Source of the DNA: Actinomycetota bacterium
GTDB taxonomy: Bacteria; Actinomycetota; Rubrobacteria; Rubrobacterales; Rubrobacteraceae
Reading direction: 5' to 3'
DNA: 12,303 bases
Assembly (NCBI GenBank): GCA_020200675.1
Contig: JAIVIG010000091.1
Coordinates: forward strand, 1 to 12,303
Positions 7,252 through 12,303 of this stretch are shown piece after piece (position 1 is the first letter of the stretch; every line of letters begins with the position of its first letter). The translations under genes and the position numbers were made by a program. The notes under the pieces were generated by a model. The model did no database searches. It was not told where the DNA came from and was given only the letters and a program-made list of their open reading frames with translations.

Positions 7252-7382
7252 GATAGATGGACCTGTGCCACGCTCTGGTGAACACCGTCGGCGGGGTTAG
7301 CGAGCCTGTCGTGGGCGCCGTGCGGTAGGAGTGGCTCGCATGGCCGGCGGCGAAGTCGCCGGAGACCGCTGTCCAGAAGGGT
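7252..7382. other. Convergent intergenic stretch without recognisable gene
   Basis: This separates the fragment cluster from the minus-strand hydrolase. It holds a 23-codon open frame (7257-7328) with no recognised similarity and a GC-rich inverted repeat (7344-7349 with 7357-7362) that lacks a T-run on either strand. I see no clear terminator. Confidence 0.5.
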
Positions 7383-8579
7383 TCATGAGACCTCGCCTTC
7401 GAGTACGTGTGGCCTTGGGCTGGTGCTGGGCGGCAGCGGCCAGCGTAGCCCCGTGTCTCCGGCGAAATCGGGCGAGTCGAGGACCGCGAGGAGGGTTTCG
7501 AGGCGGTCGGGGTTCTTGGTGCCCGCTATGAGCGGCGCGAAGCCGCCCACGGTGCGCGCCGGCAGCGGACTTTTGGCTCGCAGGTCGTAGTCCAGGCAGA
7601 GCCCGAGCTCGGGGTCCCAGCGCTCCTCCAATCCCCGTCGGCCGCGGGAGATCCAGCCCCGGATCGTTGCGTGTTCCGCATCCGCCGCCCCGACCACCTC
7701 GGCGATCTCCAGGAGCGCTTCGTTTGCCCTCACCAGGATGGCGCTGAAGAGGACGTCCTTGACCAGGAACGGGTGGGATGCGTAGATCTCGCCTTCCTCG
7801 CAACGGACGCGCTTTATCAGTTCCACGAGCCAGATGTAGCGGGCATATTTCTCCTCGGTGGGTCTCTGGGAGGGGTCCGTGACTCCCAGAAGGTCGGGGC
7901 GGGGGTGGGGCGGCAATTCGCCCACTTCGACCCTCTCCAGGGCGCCGTTCCAGCGCGGGGAGTTGTCGGTGCCGCTCTCCCACGGGTGGTAGATGGTAAC
8001 GAGGCCGGAGCCTTCCGGGTCGCGGGTGGTGGCGAGGTAGCGGTGCCAGGCGAACAGCTTGGGGTAGATGTCGTACAGGAAAGCCCGGGCCTCCGCGAGC
8101 GCTTCCCCGCCCCGCTCGAGGGCAACCTCCCAGATTCGTAGAGCGGCGATGGCGTGGACCGGCGGCTGGCACAGGCCGCTCGTGAGGGCCGGCGTGGGCG
8201 GGGCGTCGGGAGACTCCGGCGCTGCCGTGACCCAGTGCTCGGGGCCGGGGAAGTAGCTCTCCGGTGGGGCTTTCTGGTTGAAGACGATGTGTGGGACCTT
8301 GCCGGTCGCCCACTGGTGGTCGAAGAGTGAGACGAGCTCCCGGGCGGCGCGCCCGGTGTCGAGTTGGGCCAGACCGATGGCGATGAAAGCCGAGTCCCAG
8401 CTCCACTGGTGGGGGTAGAGGTCAGGCGCGGCCTTGGTCCAGCCTCCCATGTCGTTTTGACGCAGGATCTTTCCTGCCCGCGCAACCAACGCTCCGGATG
8501 CCTCGAACGTCTTCCTTGGATATAGTTTCTCTTTCACTCTTCTCCAAAGCTCGAAAGATTGCTCCAACCAACGGACCAT
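7383..8579 (-). CDS. GH63-like mannosylglycerate/glucosylglycerate hydrolase relative, apparently C-terminally truncated
   Basis: The 398-residue product belongs to the MGH/GgH group, which hydrolyse the compatible solutes mannosylglycerate or glucosylglycerate to sugar and glycerate; such an enzyme is known from Rubrobacter radiotolerans. Supporting segments are NDMGGWTKAAPDLYPHQW with WSWDSAF at 59-65, VPHIVFNQ (95-102), and PWESGTDNSPRW at 199-210, whose Asp205 is the likely general acid. The family normally continues past the PLPPSTSP-like block into an RYWRGPVWxN helix, an EYY/GE segment with the general base glutamate, and an FSWTAA helix. None of these is present before the stop at 7383-7385, and I could not find them in other frames downstream. 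The ATG at 8579 is fixed by an in-frame TAA at 8604-8606; AGGTGG lies 15 nt upstream. As given it probably lacks catalysis. Exact substrate is unknown. Confidence 0.75.
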   Translation of the reverse strand: MVRWLEQSFELWRRVKEKLYPRKTFEASGALVARAGKILRQNDMGGWTKAAPDLYPHQWSWDSAFIAIGLAQLDTGRAARELVSLFDHQWATGKVPHIVFNQKAPPESYFPGPEHWVTAAPESPDAPPTPALTSGLCQPPVHAIAALRIWEVALERGGEALAEARAFLYDIYPKLFAWHRYLATTRDPEGSGLVTIYHPWESGTDNSPRWNGALERVEVGELPPHPRPDLLGVTDPSQRPTEEKYARYIWLVELIKRVRCEEGEIYASHPFLVKDVLFSAILVRANEALLEIAEVVGAADAEHATIRGWISRGRRGLEERWDPELGLCLDYDLRAKSPLPARTVGGFAPLIAGTKNPDRLETLLAVLDSPDFAGDTGLRWPLPPSTSPRPHVLEGEVS

Positions 8580-8713
8580 ATGTCCGTCTGGCTGCCACCT
8601 CTTTTAAGCCCATCCCGAGAGCATTGACTCCGCCGACGGTTCTCCCGACCGGGCTTCACTTTCACCATTTTGCAGGGCAGTTCTTAAGGAAATCTTGCCA
8701 ATTCCTTACAAGA

Positions 8714-8756
8714 CACAGAACAAAGAACTCTTGCTCACAGAACAAAGAACTCTTGC
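8714..8756 (+). repeat. Two-copy tandem repeat, 22-bp period
   Basis: The 21-bp sequence beginning CACAGAACAAAG is perfectly repeated at 8714-8734 and 8736-8756, separated by one T. The segment is much richer in A and T than the rest of the window. It lies 135-178 nt upstream of the hydrolase start. A period near two helical turns would place both copies on the same DNA face, which suits a protein-binding site, but duplication by slippage is equally possible. Confidence 0.85.
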
Positions 8757-9073
8757 CTTCTGAAGAGATAATCGTGACCAGTACGTCAGGAGTCCGAGTC
8801 ATGCCAGTGCGTGCGCCGCGTGATGATTGGGCTGTTGACCTGGGAGCGCGCAGCGTGGTAGCGGCGCCGACCGGAACTATGTTGAGCCTTCCGTAAGGGA
8901 TCATATCCAAGCATCTGGACTGCGGGCTTTTGTCTTATGTAGGGCGGCTGCTCGAGTATGGGCCCGGGCCTGGAAGCCTTTGCGTGAACGCTCGTGTGGT
9001 TGTAGCAAACTCCTCATGGCTGTTGGTTGAACCGAGCAACCGCTCCATCCCTGACACCTTGCGACGCCAGGCC

Positions 9074-9087
9074 CGAGTAGCTACTCG
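9074..9087. promoter_or_regulatory. Perfect 14-bp palindrome
   Basis: CGAGTAGCTACTCG is its own reverse complement and stands 24 nt before the first CGTAA element. It is a plausible dimer operator, with the regulator unknown. A perfect 14-mer palindrome in a short intergenic region is uncommon but not impossible by chance. Confidence 0.4.
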
Positions 9088-9110
9088 TGTTACTCTCAGT
9101 GTTGGCGGGA

Positions 9111-9159
9111 CGTAAGAATATCGTAAGCGGCGCGTAAGCCTTCCGTAATGTTCCGTAAC
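9111..9159 (+). promoter_or_regulatory. Five CGTAA elements at 10-11 bp period: candidate response-regulator operator
   Basis: CGTAA occurs at 9111, 9122, 9133, 9144 and 9154, giving spacings of 11, 11, 11 and 10 bp. Direct repeats at one-helical-turn spacing are the hallmark of sites for OmpR/PhoB-family response regulators. GATACT at 9160-9165, a reasonable -10, begins just after the array, no -35 hexamer is present at the right distance, and the array would cover the -35 position. That is the usual layout for a promoter needing such an activator. Transcription would start near 9172, leaving GGAGG (9191-9195) in the leader 10 nt before GTG 9206. The identity of the regulator is unknown. Confidence 0.55.
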
Positions 9160-9205
9160 GATACTGGAGGAGTTACGCCATACAATCCCGGGAGGCTAGG
9201 ACGGC

Positions 9206-10882
9206 GTGAACAGATACGTGCGGCGCGCGGTGATCGGTCTTCTGGCCGGCGGGATGAGCAGCGTAACCCTGGTGGCGACGCTGGGCGACGCCCTTTTGGC
9301 ATTGCTGTTGGGGACCCTGACAGGCGTCGGCTATGCTCTGGCCTTTCGTCCGTCGCCGCGCGCGTACGTGGACAGCGGTATGACCGCCGCGGCGCTTGGC
9401 GTGCCGCTCTGGACGGGGGTCAGCGTGATCGCGCTGCCGCTGCTGGCGGGCCGGCAGCCGCAGTGGACGGCCGAGGGAATGCTGGCGCTGTTCCCGGGGT
9501 TGGTGGGCTGGGTCCTGTACGGCGCGGCTCTGGGGCTGCTGGCTCAGGCGTTGGGGGATCTGGCCCTCTGGTGGCTGGGTCCGGAGCATACACCCGCCCC
9601 ACCCGAGCGGGAGATCGAGACGCGCGTGGTGATACTGGGCGGCGGCTTTGCGGGCGTGGGAGTGGCCGAACACCTGGAGAAGAAGTTCGGCGCCGACCCG
9701 TCGGTGGAGTTCACGCTGGTGAGCGATACCAACGCGCTGCTGTTTACGCCGATGCTGGCCGAGGTGGCCGCGAGCAGCCTGGAGCCCACGCACATCAGCA
9801 GCCCGCTGCGCACGAGCCTACGCCGTACCGTCGTCATCCGCGGGCGGGTAGGCGAGATCGACGTGGAACGGCGCAGGGTGCTGTTGGAAGAGGATGCCGG
9901 TTCGCACGAGGGCGACGAATTAGCTTACGATCATCTCGTGCTGGCCGTGGGCTCCGTCTCGAACTACCTGGGTATGGAGGCCCTCCGGGAGGAGGCCTTC
10001 GACTTCAAGACGCTCTCGGACGCTATCCGCATCCGCAATCACGTCATCGACACCTTTGAGCGCGCCGACCGCGAGCCGGACCCGGAGGCCCGCCAGGCTC
10101 TGCTGACCTTCGTCGTGGCAGGCGGCGGGTTCGCGGGCGCGGAGATCGCCGGCGGACTGAACGACTTCGTGCGCGGCATGCTGACCTATTACCCCAACGT
10201 CCCGGCCGAGGAATTGCGGGTAATGGTGCTCCACTCGCGGGATCGTATCCTGCCGGAGTTGAGCGAATCGCTGGCCGCTTACGCGCTGGAGCGCATGAAG
10301 GAGCGGGGCGTGACGTTCAAGCTGGAGACCCGGGTGGCCGATGCGCGACGGGGCGTGGTCGTGCTGGACTCCGACGAGGAGATCCGCGCCGAGACCCTGA
10401 TCTGGACGGCGGGGACGACACCGAACCCGCTGCTGAAGGACCTGCCGGTCGAGCGCGACAAGCGCGGCGCGGTGGTGGTGGACGACAACCTGGCCGTGCC
10501 GGGTCACGAGGGCCTGTGGGCGGCGGGGGACTGCGCCGCCGTGACGGACATAAAGACTGGCGATCCCTGCCCGCCCACGGCCCAGTTCGCGCTGCGCGAG
10601 GCCTACGCACTGGCCCACAACATCCATGCCGGCGTGCGCGGAAAACCACCCGAGCCTTTCCACTTCGGCGGGCTGGGGACGCTGTGCATCGTGGGCCACC
10701 AGACCGCGTGCGCCGAGATCAAGGACGTGCGCTTCTCGGGGCTGCTGGCCTGGATGATGTGGCGCGCCGTCTACCTGTCCAAGCTGCCGGGGCTGGAGCG
10801 CAAGGTGCGCGTGTTCGTGGATTGGAACATCGAGTTGTTCTTCCCCCGCGATATCGTACAGACGATCGAGCTGGACAAATGA
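9206..10882 (+). CDS. Type II NADH dehydrogenase with N-terminal membrane module
   Basis: Residues from about 140 to 558 are a type II NADH:quinone oxidoreductase (NDH-2): FAD motif GGGFAG at 145-150, NAD(P)H motif GGGFAG at 306-311, and WAAGDCAAV near 437-445 followed by the quinone-side PPTAQFALREA helix. The C-terminal end has the aromatic/basic segment typical of membrane docking. It should pass electrons from NADH to quinone without pumping protons. Unlike ordinary NDH-2 of about 400-450 residues, it begins with roughly 130 residues of about four hydrophobic helices (MNRYVRRAVIGLLAGG, then residues 40-116). That stretch is homologous to the modules of the next protein. GTG 9206 is preceded by GGAGG (9191-9195). 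The stop overlaps the next start as ATGA, so the two products are made together. Cys437-region and other cysteines show no iron-sulfur pattern. Confidence 0.88.
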   Translation: MNRYVRRAVIGLLAGGMSSVTLVATLGDALLALLLGTLTGVGYALAFRPSPRAYVDSGMTAAALGVPLWTGVSVIALPLLAGRQPQWTAEGMLALFPGLVGWVLYGAALGLLAQALGDLALWWLGPEHTPAPPEREIETRVVILGGGFAGVGVAEHLEKKFGADPSVEFTLVSDTNALLFTPMLAEVAASSLEPTHISSPLRTSLRRTVVIRGRVGEIDVERRRVLLEEDAGSHEGDELAYDHLVLAVGSVSNYLGMEALREEAFDFKTLSDAIRIRNHVIDTFERADREPDPEARQALLTFVVAGGGFAGAEIAGGLNDFVRGMLTYYPNVPAEELRVMVLHSRDRILPELSESLAAYALERMKERGVTFKLETRVADARRGVVVLDSDEEIRAETLIWTAGTTPNPLLKDLPVERDKRGAVVVDDNLAVPGHEGLWAAGDCAAVTDIKTGDPCPPTAQFALREAYALAHNIHAGVRGKPPEPFHFGGLGTLCIVGHQTACAEIKDVRFSGLLAWMMWRAVYLSKLPGLERKVRVFVDWNIELFFPRDIVQTIELDK

Positions 10883-12148
10883 ACTCCTCACGCACTATGG
10901 GAATGATCGCCGGCCTCGCCGTCGGATGCCTGGGTGGGGCGGTGATCTGGGCTATAGGGCTTGCCTCGCTCGTGGGCGGCGTTGCGCTCGGCGGACTGTA
11001 CGGTCTGCTCTTTGCGCTGCTGGCCGCGCGGCGGGCGGTTAGTCCGGGCGCTGGGCTGCTCTGGGGACTCGGTTACGCGCTCCTGTTGTGGCTGGCTGGC
11101 CCCGCGGGTCTGTTCCCGTTAGTGGGCGGCGCCGGCGGAGCCTCGGCGATGGGCATGCTCGACACCGCCCGTGCCCACTTTCCCGAGCTCGTCGCTTATC
11201 TGCTGTGCTTCGGCCTGCCGCTGGGTGTGACGCTGGGGATCTTGGGTGGCCTGCGTCCGCCACCGGGGCAGGCTCGCTTCAGCCTGGCGCGGGCGCTGGT
11301 AGTCGGCGGGGTGGCGGGTATCGTGGGCGGATGGGCCTTCGGCAAGTGGATGGCGCAAGTCGATTTCTTCCCGCTCATCGCCAGCCTGGTCGGCTCCAAC
11401 TCGGCCATGGTAGGCATGACGCTCCATTTTGGGATCGCGGTCGTCATCGGTGCGAGCTTCGGCATGTTGTTCCAGCGCGACGTGCGGGCACGTGATCTAC
11501 GGCCTGCTGTTGGGTCTGGTCTACGCCGCGCTGGACAGGCTCTGGGTTGGCTTCTTTTACGAATCGGACCCGATCAACCGCGAGGTCGAGGGGCCGGGGA
11601 CGCGCACGCTGCGCTCGTTGGGCTGGGGCGCGGCGGCGAGCCTGGCGGGCGGCCTGCTGTTCAGCCTGGTAATGGTCACAACCGGCGTACTACCGCAGAT
11701 AGCCAACCTGGTGGGCGGCTCATCGCCGGTGCTCGGCTTCGTGGTCCATATGGGGATCAGCACGCTCATCGGCATGAGCTACGGTGTGCTGTTCGGCTAC
11801 GAAGCTCCCGACTTCGGATCGGGCATCGCCTGGGGCCTGACGTACGGGCTGGTCTGGTGGTTCGTAGGCAACCTGACCCTGTTGCCGATCCTGCTCGGTC
11901 GTCCGTTTGTCTGGACCACCGAGGCCGCAGCCGCCGGGTTGCCGTCGCTGGTCGGACACCTGATCTACGGCGCCGCGACGGCCTGCGTGTTCCTGTTGCT
12001 GGAGCGCCGCCACGCCGGCTGGCTGCGGCTCGATCCACGCATCGCCGCCAGGGAGGCGCGCCGACAGCGCCCGATAGGGACCCCAGCGCCCGCGCTGTGG
12101 CTCTTCGTGCTGGGGTTGGGGGTGATGCTGCCGGTAATGCTAGGGTAG
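10879..12148 (+). pseudogene. Membrane protein made of three tandem copies of the NDH-2 N-terminal module; frameshifted in copy 2
   Basis: ATG 10879 overlaps the NDH-2 stop. The first frame is convincing to about 11485 and the second from about 11486 (GHVIYGLLLGLVYAAL) to TAG 12146-12148. Both encode hydrophobic helices throughout. Copy 1 covers LYGLLF to VAYLLCFG, copy 2 covers IGASFGMLF joined to GHVIYG, and copy 3 covers IGMSYGVLF to GHLIYGAA. In copy 3 and in the NDH-2 module the spacing between these two motifs is exactly 53 codons, but in copy 2 it is only 13 nt. That is 146 nt short, the right remainder to cause the observed frame change. The first frame stays open to TGA 12253-12255, but after 11486 it is Arg/Pro/Gly-rich shadow sequence. 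An inner-membrane role next to the NADH dehydrogenase is likely; function is unknown. Confidence 0.78.
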
Positions 12149-12251
12149 GGGCATACGACCAGGGACGTAGGTGGTGCGGCAGCATAGGAACCATACATCT
12201 GGAAAGCTGCAGAGCTCGTATAAGGCTACGAATGGGAGAAATCAGAGAACG
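12149..12251. other. Short intergenic region before the epimerase
   Basis: TATAAG at 12219-12224 could serve as a -10, and GGGAGA at 12234-12239 as a weak ribosome binding site for ATG 12252. No matching -35 and no terminator for the upstream gene were seen. Confidence 0.3.
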
Positions 12252-12303
12252 ATGACGCAGCGTACACCCGGCAGATGCGCCCTGGTGACCGGCGGTGCTG
12301 GCT
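12252..12303 (+). CDS. NAD-dependent epimerase/dehydratase or SDR, N-terminal end (3' partial)
   Basis: ATG 12252 opens a frame to the window end reading MTQRTPGRCALVTGGAG. ALVTGGAG is the first strand and the start of the glycine-rich coenzyme loop of extended short-chain dehydrogenases, commonly nucleotide-sugar epimerases (full motif TGGAGFIG). Only 17 residues are visible, so a classical SDR is not excluded. GGGAGA at 12234-12239 lies 12 nt upstream. Confidence 0.65.
   Translation, partial: MTQRTPGRCALVTGGAG

Larger units (their letters stand above)
8580..9205. other. 626-nt divergent intergenic region
   Basis: This lies between the minus-strand hydrolase and the plus-strand NADH dehydrogenase. 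No frame here shows recognisable protein features. It contains an A-rich tandem repeat (8714-8756), the 12-mer AGCCTTCCGTAA twice (8885-8896 and 9137-9148), a perfect palindrome (9074-9087) and a phased CGTAA array (9111-9158). Its length and structure suggest a control region for one or both flanking genes. About 8900-9070 shows nothing I can interpret. Confidence 0.6.

Noticed and set aside
7257..7328. 23-codon frame MDLCHALVNTVGG...
   Set aside because: It is too short, with no recognisable similarity and no good ribosome binding site. It may be another relic but I cannot support it.
7344..7362. Inverted repeat as a terminator between the convergent genes
   Set aside because: The stem is only 6 bp with a 7-nt loop and there is no T-run on either side, so it is not a convincing intrinsic terminator.
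8714..8756. CRISPR-like repeat
   Set aside because: There are only two copies, a 1-nt spacer and no cas genes. It is a simple tandem duplication.
8498..8896. 132-codon plus-strand frame across the hydrolase start and intergenic region
   Set aside because: It overlaps the conserved N terminus of the hydrolase on the other strand, crosses the tandem repeat and shows no family features. It is probably not a gene.
9181..9186. TACAAT as the -10 of the NDH-2 gene
   Set aside because: Transcription would start near 9193, inside the GGAGG ribosome binding site, leaving no proper leader. GATACT at 9160-9165 fits better.
11486..12255. Continuation of the first frame of the membrane protein to TGA 12253-12255, overlapping the epimerase ATG
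   Set aside because: The ATGA overlap is tempting, but this translation is Arg/Gly/Pro-rich with no hydrophobic helices, while the alternative frame repeats the membrane module motifs. The overlap is taken as chance.

Overview
The window is high-GC bacterial chromosome, most likely from an actinobacterium of Rubrobacter type. This is inferred from a Tal/Pgi-type protein end, a mannosylglycerate/glucosylglycerate hydrolase relative and general codon style; no rRNA or tRNA is present to settle it. I see no insertion sequence, phage gene, CRISPR array, tRNA or rRNA.

Region 1 (1-5570, all plus strand, tightly packed) is a carbon/redox operon. It holds the end of a transaldolase/glucose-6-phosphate isomerase-like protein, a HAD phosphatase overlapping it by 4 nt, a short-type 6-phosphogluconate dehydrogenase (gnd), glucose-6-phosphate dehydrogenase (zwf), a flavin disulfide oxidoreductase of the mercuric-reductase-like family, and a one-cysteine peroxiredoxin fused to a degenerate cold-shock domain. 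The logic would be NADPH/NADH production by the oxidative pentose phosphate branch feeding thiol and peroxide chemistry. The zwf gene is broken as given: about 40-45 codons carrying the conserved EKPFG segment are missing and the reading frame changes at about 2262-2270.

Region 2 (5571-7382) holds a Kef/CPA2-type cation:proton antiporter followed by decayed fragments: a 108-nt near-copy of the end of the peroxiredoxin/cold-shock gene, a MOSC-like N terminus and a DUF1622-like C terminus. The antiporter is therefore flanked by direct repeats.

Region 3 (7383-8579, minus strand) is a GH63-like glycerate-glycoside hydrolase that seems to lack its C-terminal part. A 626-nt divergent intergenic region follows. 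It contains a 22-bp-period tandem repeat, a perfect 14-bp palindrome and five CGTAA elements phased at 10-11 bp just upstream of the next gene.

Region 4 (9206-12148, plus strand) is the most unusual part. A type II NADH dehydrogenase carries an N-terminal membrane module, and the gene overlapping it by ATGA encodes a membrane protein built from three further copies of the same module. The second copy has lost about 146 nt and shifted frame. The window ends in the first codons of an SDR/NAD-dependent epimerase.

Two genes (zwf and the module-repeat membrane protein) have internal gaps of similar size that shift the frame. Real decay and assembly error are both possible, and read mapping would separate them.
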